Part shown: positions 48,000-59,675 of the stretch, piece after piece | How the letters are laid out: each line of letters opens with the position of its first letter | Numbering within the stretch: position 1 is the stretch's first letter | Source: Epiperipatus broadwayi | Taxonomy: Eukaryota > Onychophora > Udeonychophora > Euonychophora > Peripatidae | Direction of reading: 5' to 3' | NCBI GenBank assembly: GCA_028023455.1 | Contig: JAQFVV010012498.1 | Coordinates: 2,048,001-2,112,000 of the forward strand | Length of the DNA: 64,000 nucleotides | The notes under the pieces: generated by a model | Told to the model about the DNA's origin: nothing | What the model saw: the letters and a program-made list of their open reading frames with translations, nothing else | Databases searched by the model: none | Made by a program: the position numbers and the translations under genes

Positions 48000-49270
48000 G
48001 CCAATGCTGGGGAACGATCAATTTGATCTGAATAAAATCTAATCTAGCTCAATCGGGGTCATCATTACGTAATGAACTATCATAAGACACAGTCTTTACT
48101 AAAACCTAAGTCGTTTAAGTTATATGTAAAACTAAATAAAACAATGAGATTATCTGCTCCAGACATCAACAAATCCATCTCAATTACAAAGCTAACTGCA
48201 ATAAGCAGTGAAATCATATATCATTGCCCTAAACAATAACATACGATTAAGCTAACTATTTGATTAGTAATTGAATGAAAGTAAATTCGAATCAATAACT
48301 AAATTAAATTCCAACACATTTTATTAATCTATTGTTATTATAATAATTCAAATATACTTTAATTTTTAATGACTGAAGTATCCATATGCACGTCTATATA
48401 CATTAGGACACGATGTTATTAAGTAATCAGAATAGCGAACAGTCTGCAACAACTCTCTCTCTACTTTACGTAATCGCAATTCCCACGCCGTTCTTTTCTA
48501 ACGAGTGCTTTCCAACAAATGGTCTATTTTGCAACGAATGCCTTGCTCTGCAACGAATGCTTCTACTCTGCAACTAATGCTCTGCTCTGCAATGAATGCT
48601 TCTACTCTGCAACTAATGCCCTACTCTGCAACTAATGCTCTTCTCTGCAACTAATGCTCTTCTCTGCAACTAATGCTCTTCTCGGCAACTAATGCTCTTC
48701 TCTGCAACTAATGCTCTTCTCGGCAACTAATGCTCTTCTCTGCAACTAATGCTCTTCTCGGCAACTAATGCTCTTCTCTGCAACTAATGCTCTTCTCGGC
48801 AACTAATGCTCTTCTCTGCAACTAATGCTCTTCTCTGCTGTGGTCTCTTTCAGCTACACCCGTGAACTACATTTCCACTGGGCGCTGCTCATTAACCGCA
48901 AGCACTAACATGAGATATCTCTGCTGGTGTTAAACCGACGTCTACTCCAATACTACTCGCTACTCACTACTGCGTGACTGCTCTCTACTGGAGTTGTCCT
49001 CTAATTGCTGCACTGTGTAGATGTTACCCAGTCTTCTATTGCTTGCTGACAACTGTAGCAATTAATACACCATCCAATAAGGTATTGTCTCTTATCCAGA
49101 AATATTTGCAATCAGAAAATATCTCTTGGAATTGTCGATCGCCATTATGTCAATGCCTTAATTAAATTCCACAGCTATCAGCGCGCGATCTAAAACAACC
49201 TCTCGAATACATTCTAGTTTTTTCTGGAGTGCACAAACATGTCCGCCATTTTATACAAAACACTACAATG
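48000..49270. other. less AT-rich block of unknown nature, contains a minisatellite
   Basis: The base composition shifts, with more G+C and more CG dinucleotides. Stretches such as 'caatcggggtcatcattacg' and 'cactgggcgctgctcattaa' stand out against the surroundings. I find no supported protein. A frame at 48974-49165 is short and unrecognised. It could be a long terminal repeat, a nonautonomous element or an inserted unique segment. Confidence 0.45.
48520..48838. repeat. 19-bp minisatellite with a 38-bp higher-order unit
   Basis: The unit is 'ctgcaactaatgctcttct'. The proximal copies are diverged ('gcaacgaatgcct', 'gcaatgaatgcttcta'). The distal copies are nearly identical, and ctgcaact alternates with cggcaact, which makes a dimeric repeat. 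There are about 16-17 units in all. Spacers and repeats are not distinguishable as in a CRISPR. Confidence 0.9.
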
Positions 49271-52200
49271 CCACTGCATTTTATTTAAATAGATTAGTCT
49301 CTAGCTAATTATAACTGCATTTTACGAAACGTTTTTAAAACCTATACACTACTTTAAATGTTGAAACAAAATAATTTTTTATTCAAATTTATGTCTAGTT
49401 TAATAAAACACTAAATATAATGTATAAACATTTCATTCATATCTTCCAATAAAGCGTTACATAATTATTGCTTCCTTTATATTTTAAAATGGAATACTCC
49501 ATGAGAATTTATTATCAACAAATCTATTAGATAATTTCTAACTCTACAATGCCCAATCACATTATATAAAATATATCCTAAGTTTCCATTGGATGTTTAT
49601 TAACTTATAATTATTAATATTATTTATTTCAATCTTCAATCAATTGAATATGAAATTGATTTTGTTAACAATTAAACTATATAACTATAATTGACAGTTA
49701 TTCAAATCAAAGATGATATTCAATTAAGCTAGTCAATGAAATTTGTTATCTTCATTTCAGAGGGATTTAAAAAGTATTTAAGATACGTCATTCTAAACCA
49801 ATGAGAAATTATGATCTATTTAGATTTTTATGAACAGACTAGATAAGCAAAGAAATAATCAACACTAAGCTAATGATATTGAATTACTTGTAATATTAAC
49901 TAAAATATATAAAAGCAGATATTCAAATGGAGAAATAAATATAAAGTTTATATGTAAATAAGATAAAAAAACTATAATATAGAAAACATATCATATTTTA
50001 TATTCTAGTTCACTTATCAAGTTGACTTTGAATCTTGGACCAAATTTTAAATAACAAAATCATCTTACACAATCCAAAGAAAAAATTAAACAAATTTGTA
50101 GCATTTAAATCAACTCAATTTATTGGATTATATAAAAAAATTGGTAACATTAAGAATAAAATACAACAGAAGATTAATGAATATTTATAATTAATTTAAA
50201 TTAATAAAAGAGATAAGATTTATGTGTGTAACTTTAAAATGTGCTGTGAAACAATTATGACACATATAAAAAATGAATGGAAGGAGAGATTTTGAATATC
50301 TTAATGAAAATTTTTAAATAACAGATACAAAAAGTATATATATAACCAAATAAAATGAACTCTATTTGTTCATTAATATAATAATAATTGAACAAACATA
50401 AAATAAAGCACTATATTTAAACCTCTTTTCTGTCTGATATTTCAAGCAAAATTTTGAACATAAAAAAATCAAATTGGATATTAAAAAAAACATTGAGTTG
50501 CATTAATATATAACAACAGACAAGAGTTTAAATAATCAGTAAAGGAATCTCTCTGAGTTCTTCATTGTGTAAATCTTATTATACCTAAATATATGCTATT
50601 TATGATTTAAAATAAAATATAAATTATTCTTTTTTAAAAATATATATATATGCACAGAAAAAAAAATCATACCATAAGTAAAAGTCTATTCATTTATCCA
50701 TCATAACTTCCTTATTCTCAATCCTAAGATGTAGAGATGGGTTTATTTCCTTGAGTAGAGAAAAGACAAGTTGAACGTTCAGTGTTTTATTTCATTAACG
50801 GTAATGTTCAGATAGAATTTCTCTAAAATATAATGCAGTGAAGGATTCAAAACTAGGCTTTCCCTTTTTTTCTTCTTATTTTGAATTAGGAGAGGGGAGT
50901 TTAAATTGCTTATTAATAATATGAATTAATCCTGTTGATCCCATTGATTTTCTTGGCTTGAAATATACTATCCATCGAATGTAATAGTAGTTACATTTGG
51001 ATTTTTAACACCTGGAATCTTTTTTTTAAATTTAAAATAGCTGATTTACCATACAACACATTCTTTTTAATAGGTTTTCATTCTTCCACATTTTTGCTGC
51101 CATACTCTTTGGAACTTCTTCAGCAACCTGCCTCTTAAATGAATGGGCTAATAATTAACTTTCTAGTCTTCCTTATTTTATGGGTTAATTATTTAAAAAT
51201 AAAGTTTTAAAGAATTTTTTTTTTAAAGAACAGAAAAATACATCTGATCTCAGCAATGACAAAAAGATGAGAAGTCCTATTACAGACTTTTCTGGATATT
51301 TATACTACACTCTTTTTGACATTATGGCTGTCATAACAACTATTGAAATTCAATCTAAAACCACTCAATGACAAACGATATGTTCCAGTAAGTTTCCCAC
51401 TTTGTTTTGGAAGTGTAATGTAAGTTTGGAGAGAAATGGATACATTGAAATGAAATCTAAGTTTGATATAATTTTTTTTTTAGTATTTTGTGCCAAAATA
51501 AAAAAAAAATATATTACAACCTTGATACATTTTATAAATATAAATAATTTACATATGTTTTTTTTAATAATAATTTTTTTAAAAAATTAATTTACAAACA
51601 AAAATATATGAGACAAAAAAAAACATTCAATTTTGTGTAATAATGTTACTTTGGTGACTGTAGTAACAGAAAATATGTGAGAATAATACTGATCCTATTT
51701 AAGTAAACTTTTATGTCACACTGTACTATCTCGAAAATTTATTTATTTGTCTATTTTTTTTTTTAGTTTGATTATAACAAATTTATTATCTTGGAGCTAG
51801 AATCAACAGTAAACAATATTATTTAAAGAGCTATAGGTTGCCATGGTTATCAATTTAAACCTATATTTTCCAGATCTCCCATTATCCATTTATCAAGTGA
51901 AAAGAAAAACCAAATAAGATCAACAATCTTCTTTATTTTTTAACAAAAAATGTTTGATATTCTCAGTCTTCATTCAAAACAAAAGCATATTTATTTACTA
52001 CTATATGTAAATGATAGCTGCAGAAAGGGATTTGCTATTAACCGAAAGGAAGTCTTAAAGGAACCAAGCAGGGAAAATCCTAATGTCCACTTCACATGTT
52101 CTTGTTGGTTTAGCTGTTATTACTATGTGATTATTCATATAGTATATGAACATGGATAGGCTGCTCACCAATTCACTTTAGCAACCATGGTGAGTTTATT

Positions 52201-52301
52201 GGATTTTTACCTCTGAGTTTAAGATCAAGAAATGCCATGGTCTATTTTCTCAGTTGCCTGATATGGCAAAATGAATGTATATGTAAATGATAAATATTTT
52301 C

Positions 52302-52304
<3 letters not shown>
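49271..52304. other. AT-rich noncoding DNA
   Basis: No supported gene or element. Short frames at 51402-51590 and 51950-52159 are unrecognised. Confidence 0.5.

Positions 52305-52341
<37 letters not shown>
52305..52341. repeat. (TA)n microsatellite
   Basis: About 18 TA units next to the foldback element. Confidence 0.9.
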
Positions 52342-52344
<3 letters not shown>

Positions 52345-52364
52345 AATAAAATGTCCGTTAATTA

Positions 52365-52602
52365 AAAACAAAATTGTAATTATAATTGAAATAATAAATT
52401 TAACGGTTTACAAACTATTACAAACAATCCTTAAATCTGCAAAAGTACTTTCGGTTAATTTCTTAAACCTGCCTCAATTGCCATTAAATTAAAAAAAAAA
52501 AATTGAAGCAGTTTAAGAAATTAACCGAAAGTACTTCTGTGAATTTAAGGATTGTTTGTAATATTTTGTAAACCATTAAATTTATTATTTCAATTATAAA
52601 AG
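52365..52602. repeat. foldback hairpin element 3
   Basis: Arms of about 110 bases pair from 'attataattgaaataataaa' outward and include 'acaatccttaaat' with 'atttaaggattgt' and 'aagtactttcggttaatttc' with 'gaaattaaccgaaagtactt'. A short A-rich loop lies near 52480-52502. Only a few mismatches are visible. It sits immediately upstream of the RTE remnant. It is probably a foldback MITE. No target duplication is resolved next to the TA run. Confidence 0.9.
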
Positions 52603-52639
52603 GTGGAAGATGCTAAGACTCCTTTGATTGTGGACCCAG

Positions 52640-55600
52640 GATGCCATTTGAAGATGAGTTTTTAGTTAGGTATTTACAAATGAAGATCACTTACAAATGA
52701 AGGAAGATTGCAAAAATTAGAAGAAGATCTATGTTATATTAAATGGGACATTATTGGACTTGATGAAGTTAGAAGAAAAGGTGAAGAGACAACTGATTTA
52801 AAAAGTGGACATATACTCACAAGTGGATAGGATTCACTATAAATAAAAAGTGAAAGAACAACATTGTGGAGATTGATGGTGTATCAGACAGAGTGGCAGA
52901 ATTGGTTATACAACTTAATAGCAGATACCAAATGCAGCTAATTAAAGTTTATGTTCCAAAAATGGCTATAACAAAAGAGTTTTGTTCAGACTAAACAACA
53001 TTTTAAAATTGTTATGGGAGACTTTAATGCTAGAATTGGTAAACAAATGAAAGATGAAAGGGCTGTAGGTAGTTTTGGTTATGGTAATAGAAATGAGAGA
53101 GGAAATATACTTGTGGAGTTTTCAGAAAAAAACAACTTTACATTATGAATTCTTTTTCTGAGAAAAATGTTAAAAGGTGGACATGGAAGCATTCAAATGA
53201 AGATACAGCAGAATTAAAGTATATTTTGACTAACAGAAAATACATATTTCAAGATTGTAATGTTCTTAATAAATTTGACACAGGAAGTGATCATCTATTA
53301 GTAAAATGTAAGATACGTGTTAATGCAAAACTAGAGAAACAAAATTATTAAGAAAAACAATTTTTACAGTTGACATTTGTAATCTTCAGAAACATTCTAA
53401 TGAATTTAAATTAGAACTTACAAATTGGGTTTCAAATATTAGTAGATTTTGAATAAAATTAATAAGAAAATAACTGTTACACTTTTAAAAACTGCAACAA
53501 AGATAGCTGGTAGCAAGACACAGCAATTGACCAATAAAATTTCTACTCAGACTAGAGAATTTATGAAGAAAAGAAGGAATATGAAAATATACAAAAATGA
53601 TGCATTAAAAAAATTGAATACCTTGAATTTTATAAAATAGTGTGGAAAAGAGTAGCAAGCAAAGCTATAGAAAAGAATAAAAGTATTAAGAGTGTAAAAC
53701 AACATTTTGGTATTGGTAAGAAATGTATATCTGCAATAAGAAAAAAAGATGGAATTATTACTAAAAAAAGAAATGACATCATAAAATGGATAGAAGACTT
53801 CTATCAAGTATTATATAGTAATAAAGAACAAATAGTTGCTATATCTATTATATCTTCCAAATTGCCCAGAATTTTGAATGAAGAAGTGATACATGCAATT
53901 AAATTTATGAAGAAAGAAAAAGATCCAGGTAAGGATGGAATTACAATTGATAAATTAAAAGAAGCTGGCAAAGAAATAGGATTTTTTTTTAGCAAATTTA
54001 TATACCAAATGTTTAAATGATAAAGATGTACCAGACAATTGGAAGAATGCAGTATTAATATTAATATTTAAAAAATTGATAAAGAAGATATTAGAAATTA
54101 CAGACCTATCAGCCTTTTATCAGTTTTATACAAAATTTTTACCAACATAATTACAACTCATCTATAGAGAACATTGGATTTCTACCAACTAAGAGAACAA
54201 GCTGGATTTAAAAGTGGTTTTAGTACATTAGATCATATACACGTATTAAGAGATGTTATAAAAAATACAAATGAATATGAAATGCCACTATGGTTTGGAT
54301 TTGTAGATTGTGAAAAGGCATTTGATTCTATAAACATTTTTGCAGTGATTAAAGCATTGGATCATCAAGGTATAGATCCAGGATATTGCCGTATTTTGAA
54401 GAATATTTATAAAATGTAACAGCAACAATTAGATTCCATAATGATACCAGAAGAGGCAACATTGAGAAGAGTGTAAGACAGGGTTACTCCATATCTCCAA
54501 AATTTTTTGCAGCAGTGCTACAAGAAGTAATTTGTGGATTAAAATGGGAAACTAAAAGAGTGAAAGTAAATAGAGATTATTTAAGTCATATATATTTTGC
54601 AAATGATGTAGTTGTTTTTGCAAATAATGCTTTAGTACTACAGGAAATGTTGCAGGAGTTATCAGATAAAAGTAGGAAAGTAGGACTAAAGATACATGTT
54701 CAAAAGTTTAAAGTAATATTCAATGGATTTTTTCAAAATATGAAAATAAAGATTGATTATGATGAGTTAGAGGAAGTTAACATCTACAAATACCTTGGTC
54801 AGATTATTAATTCCATTGGAAACATAATGAATAAAATTAATCATGGAATTAAACTTGGTTGAAGTGATTTTGGTAGAAATAACTTGATACTAAAAGGATA
54901 TATATTTTTCAAATGATGTAGTTGTTTTTGCAAATAATGCTTTAGTACTACAGGAAATGTTGCAGCAGTTATCAGATAAAAATAGGAAAGTAGGACTAAA
55001 GATACATATTCAAAAGTAAAGTAATATTTAATGGATTTTCTCAAAATATGAAAATAAAGATTGATTATGATGAGTTAGAGGAAGTTAACATCTACAAATA
55101 CCTTGGTCAGATTATTAATACAGATGGAAACATAATAAATAAAATTAATCATAGAATTAAACTTGGTTGGAGTGCTTTTGGTAGAAATAACTTGATACTA
55201 AAAGGAAATATGCCTAGGTGTTTGAAAAAAAAAAGGTTTTTAATAAATATGTTTTATCAGTTTTTCCTTATGGATTTGGGACTTGGACATTTAATAGAGC
55301 AATACAGAGATTTCAGACCACTCAAAAAAGTATGGAGAGATGCATGTTAGGAGTAACAAGAAGAGATCGAAAACACAATATATGGGTAAGAGAAGAAACA
55401 TTGAAAAAATTAAAAGACTGAAGTGGAGTTGGGCTGGACATATTGCTAAAAGAGATGATGATAGATGGACAAATGAAATTTTAAATTGGATTTCAAGAGA
55501 TTGTAAAAGACATAGAAAGAGATCACATGTGAGATGGATGGATGTGGAGAAGAGAAGCTAAAGATTGGAGAAAATGGATTAAACTTGGAGAGACCTTCAT

Positions 55601-55640
55601 TCTGCAGTAGATTGATAATGGTTGATGATGATGACGATAT
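52640..55640 (+). pseudogene. RTE-type LINE (craniofacial development protein 2-like), near full length but dead
   Basis: The element encodes an APE endonuclease and an RT in broken frames. Endonuclease relics are 'LEEDLCYIKWDIIGLDEVRR' (about 52700-52790), MGDFNARIGKQ (about 53010-53045), RNERGNILVEF (about 53090-53120), then MNSFSEKNVKRWTWKH and FDTGSDHLLVKCK in the frame at 53145-53351. RT relics are DPGKDGITIDKLKEAG (about 53920), NYRPISLLSVLYKIF (about 54090), EQAGFKSGFSTLDHIHVLRD (about 54195), FVDCEKAFDSIN with motif A (about 54300), VRQGYSISPKFF (about 54475) and YFANDVVVFA where FADD is expected (about 54594). The C-terminal tail has WSWAGHIAKRDDDRWTNEI (about 55425) and RWMD. It ends with 'tgatgatgatgacgatat' near 55640. 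Many frameshifts and an internal duplication at 54590-55205 inactivate it. Confidence 0.85.
54590..55205 (+). repeat. tandem duplication of about 308 bp inside the RTE RT
   Basis: 'tatattttgcaaatgatgta' at 54591 recurs as 'tatatttttcaaatgatgta' at 54901, and similarity continues to 'ggtagaaataacttgatact' at the end of both units (about 54890 and 55200). The duplicated part covers RT motifs C to E. The two units have since diverged by point changes and short indels, so the duplication is not very recent. Confidence 0.9.
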
Positions 55641-56035
55641 GTAAATGACCAAAGTTGAGCATTTTTTGACTCTTTAAAATTGTAATTATGGTTTCTAAAA
55701 TTTTTAAATAAAAGGTAGTTTTCATCAGACTTTATTAAAATTAAAACTTATTTCAAACTGCAATATATTTTTAGAATTTTTTCATGTAAAAACTTTGTTA
55801 TTAATTGGCTATTATTTTTTTAGACATATTCCATTTGGAATATCAGATATTTATGTTTATTATATCAGATATGGTTTCATGTAGCAGGAACTATTTATAT
55901 TTATTTATTATTAATTTTTAAATTTTTTTTTTCACATTTAAGCGATATATACACTATTTCTTGCTAAAGTTTATTAAGGCACCGGTGACATATTATTATA
56001 GCACAAATACACTATAGTAAGTATATATTAAACTC

Positions 56036-57130
56036 ATTATCATCATCATTTACAACCATTATGATACACTGTAGAATGAAAGTTTCTCAAGTTCAATCCA
56101 TCTCTGATCTCTAGCCTCTCTTCTGAATGTCACACTAGTACACTCTTTTATTTCATCCATTTACATCACATGTTCTCTTTTTCTAATACTTTTATAATAC
56201 CTTGGAATCCAGTTTAAGATTTTAACTGATTATCTATTATCTTTTATAACATCATATCCAGCCCAATTCCACTTTATTCTCTTTTTTCACTGAAGTCAGT
56301 AACACCTATTTGTTCTTTCACCCATGTATTTTATTTTCAATCAGTTTTTATTACTCATAACATAAATCTATTCATACTTCATTGAATGGTCCAAAGTATC
56401 TGCATTTCTCTTCTGTTAACTGCCCAAGTCTCAGATCTGTAAGCAAGAACTGGTAACACACATTTATTAAAATCTTTCTTTTCAAACACATGACATACTT
56501 CCTTTTTAATATTAAATTATTTATGCCAAAAACACCCCAACCAAGTCTATGAGTAATTTTCATCCATTACATTTCTAACTGTAGTTATAATATGATCAAG
56601 ATATTTGAGGTGTTAGCAGCTTTTAACTCATCATTATTAATCTTAATTTTGATCTTTTCAGAATATTCATAGAATAGTACTTTAGTCTTTTTAACATTTA
56701 CCTTTAGTTCTACTTTCTTACTTTTAGCTGATAACTCTTGCAACATCTCCTTAAGTTCTAAAGCATTATTTGCAAAAGAAAACTACATCATTTGCAAAAT
56801 CTAGATAGCTTAAATAATCTCTATTTATTTTTACTCCCTTAGGTTCCCATTTTAATCCACAAAATACTTCCTGTAAAGCTGCTGGAAAAGTTTTAGAGAT
56901 ATAAAATCACCCTGTCATACATCCTTATCACTGTTAATCCTTTTAATATCATTAGGTAATTTAATTGTTGCTATTATATTTTTATAAATAATCTTCAAAA
57001 TATGACAATATCCTGGATCTCTGTCTTGATGATTCAATGCTTTAATCACTAAAGAAATACTTATAGAATCCATACCTTTTTATAATCTATAAATCCAAAA
57101 CAAAATATTGTAATGTAATTAAGTGTATTT
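56036..57130 (-). pseudogene. second RTE-type LINE relic, minus strand, 3' half
   Basis: Read on the minus strand it has the same order as the element to its left. A DFANDVVFF relic (about 56785-56810) again carries FAND in place of FADD. It then has SKKVELKVNVKKTKV-like residues, a frame at 56372-56563 (LGWGVFGINNLILKRKY…), and a 3' end in 'atgatgatgataat' near 56036-56050. The EN and N-terminal RT are missing or too decayed, with fragments of motif A near 57040-57090. It is tail-to-tail with 52640-55640. Confidence 0.75.
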
Positions 57131-57208
57131 ACATCTTGATAAGTCTCCAGTATAGGGGTGAAATCCAGGTTGGTGAAATTAAATATATTATTATAAAAGT
57201 TGTCTGAT

Positions 57209-57231
57209 TAAATAAATAAATAAATAAATAA
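57209..57231. repeat. (AAAT)n microsatellite
   Basis: About five to six AAAT units. Confidence 0.85.
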
Positions 57232-57266
57232 TTTTTATTGAATTATTATTTTTAATATATATATAT

Positions 57267-59160
57267 TGTGCCGGACGAAATATTTTAATTTCATCTATCA
57301 GTCTATTCTGATACAAGGGCACCACCAGACCACTACGTGTCTGGAAAATTTGTTTACTGTGATCAGAATAGATGATGATGATGATGGTTTGCGCCGACTA
57401 GACTCAGGGAGAAACAAGAGATCTTAAATTGTTTAGACAACTGAGACAAAAGCACAAAGACAAACATCAGCCAAATTAAGTTTAAACATATTTCATAAAT
57501 TTTATTATGAGAAAATAAATTATTAAGTATAAGTTTATGACACAATACATGGGGATTAACTCAGGCATGTACCAGAAATATGAAAGGCAAAGCTATGACA
57601 GACTGACTGATCTTCTAATAAACAAATTATAAAGGGAGGAAGTAAGTTTTATTCAGCAGAGGATTCATCTTAACATTGGTTCTCACTTTCAGATATTTAA
57701 ACAATACGTCCTTGAAATAGATCAAAGAAACCAGTGCCGATGAGCTTTTCAAGATCTAAACATGATCAGACCTCGAATGTCCTTATATCGGAACTGCACC
57801 TATTACTACATTTAAAATAACGGTGATTGATGCACCTCAAGAACAACTGAAAAATAAGATTGAAAGGAAGTAAAACAATTAAAAATGGTCAATCCCAGCC
57901 AAACGATTGGTGAAAATTACTTTAAAATTAATAATTAAAGGTCTCAATAAGGGACAAGTAAATAATTAGAAAAACAGTTATGTCTGCCCCAGCATTTAAA
58001 GAAAATAAACTTACAAACAAATTCTGAGTACATGCTCTGATAAATTTAAAGCACACATAATAAATACAAAAAGAAATCTATCGGAGAGTACATATGAGTA
58101 CAAAATATTAAAAGTTTAAATACTCTAGTAGAATGAAAGTATTGCTCACCTGTAATTTAAAGAGGGATATATTTTATCTTCCTGCTGACAACTTATAAAA
58201 TTACAAAGAAAAACAATTCTAATTTCCGCCTTCAGAGATATAAGAAACGAAATCCCCACCTGCGGAAAATTAGACAATAAAGTCATCAGCCAAAAGATTT
58301 TGGAGGTTTAGCAATAGGGCAAACATAGAGTTTAAAATTAATTATTGAATATTAACATAATTACAGGTAAGCATTTAAAAGGCACGACTGCCAAAGCATT
58401 TATAAAAAGTCTTACATAAAAATAGAAAACTCACTCTTCAATAAACAAAAATTGAAAGCAACTTGGAATCTTAAAACTAAGATTCCAAGACACACTACAA
58501 AATATTAGAAAACACAGGAAATATTAAATATGAGGCTATATAAATTACTTAAGCTTATGAATACATATTTATGATTAGACTGAGCAAAGATTTAATGAGA
58601 ATTAATTTACCCTGGGAAGAATAAAAATGAAAATAGTTACCTTTCGGTAAAAGCAATGTTCACGTAGAGTGCACACTATTATTTTAGTTCATTTTCAGGT
58701 CTTTAGACAGCAAGGTAGATGTAAAGAGGTTCCAGATTCTTTTAGGTGTTTAAGGCATTACTGGAGCAAACTTGGAAGTCAGGGATCCGTCTTTTGTTGA
58801 GTTAGCAAGCCATTCGGGTGGTGATAACACGTATAGAATTTTTCATCTTGTTGCAAGCAAAAGTATTTAATAACAGCTGATGTCCTTTAAAAATTTAAAT
58901 GTCTGTGCTGATATAAACTTTCACTTGAGAAACAGCTTGTCTAATTACGAATAATGAAGTAACTGACACTCCAAATTTTCGGGGCTATTTATATGTTGTT
59001 CCATTTCCCACGAAACACTTTCCTTGTTGTCCAATTTCTACGCCTTAGGCAGGGCAAATATTAATCTCCCACTCAATCTAATCTAGGAATTCTACCCAGG
59101 GATTATTGAAATGAGAACAACTACATAGAAATCAAATCTCCACTTTTAGAATTGTTTACA
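57267..59160. other. less AT-rich block with nested hairpins, unknown nature
   Basis: It begins after a (TA)n run with 'tgtgccggacgaaatatt'. 'agtctattctgata' (57299-57312) and 'tgatcagaataga' (57359-57371) pair across a region that holds its own hairpin, 'ccagaccactacgtgtctgg'. The following DNA has more G+C and CG than the surroundings ('gatggtttgcgccgactaga', 'cgtctttt', 'cacgtagagtgcacac'). I see no protein. An LTR, a nonautonomous element or a structured RNA segment are all possible. Confidence 0.4.
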
Positions 59161-59479
59161 ATAATTAACATAAAAGCCACAGGAATGTAATTAGCTAGGT
59201 TGCTTGTTTTTTGTTTTTAATTAATTGATTTAAAGTAAAAACAAGTGGTATATGAAAACTATTTTAAAATAAATCGATAAACACTGAAATGAAGCGTTTT
59301 AGATATAAACGCTTGTGTATTTTGATACATGTATTCTTTTTTAAATAATAATAAAATTTAAACATTAAACATTTTAACAAAAATTAAATTTAGTGAAGAT
59401 TAAAACAATCGGATTTCAATCATGTTCAATATATATATATATATATATATATTAAAAAATCATAACCTTTAATTATACT
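59161..59479. other. AT-rich noncoding DNA with a (TA)n run
   Basis: A (TA)n of about 11 units lies at 59429-59452. Nothing else is recognised. Confidence 0.5.
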
Positions 59480-59640
59480 TTTCTAAATATATTCAACATG
59501 TAGTAATATCACATAGATTAATATAGAATACAACATTTTGAGAGGTAATATTTTTTCTCATTCTTCAGATGTTGCTAGCCTGACAAATCACAGCTAATAC
59601 AAGAATGAGACCAGTAACTTTTAGATAAAGAAATACTTAA
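59480..59640 (-). repeat. dispersed repeat family B, copy 3
   Basis: On the minus strand it reads 'ctgaagaatgagaaaaaat' then 'acctctcaaaatgttgtatt'. This hairpin-plus-ctc.aaa.gttg arrangement resembles Penelope-like 3' tails. Related to 7070-7290 and 23400-23640. Confidence 0.45.
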
Positions 59641-59675
59641 TTCATAAATATTGAATTTTATATAACACTCTAATT

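Noticed and set aside
48520-48838. CRISPR-like array
   Set aside because: The 19-bp units are contiguous with no spacers, and the setting is eukaryotic. It is a minisatellite.
57267-59160. Solo LTR starting at 'tgtgccgg'
   Set aside because: No matching CA end, target duplication or second copy is visible. I left it as unclassified.
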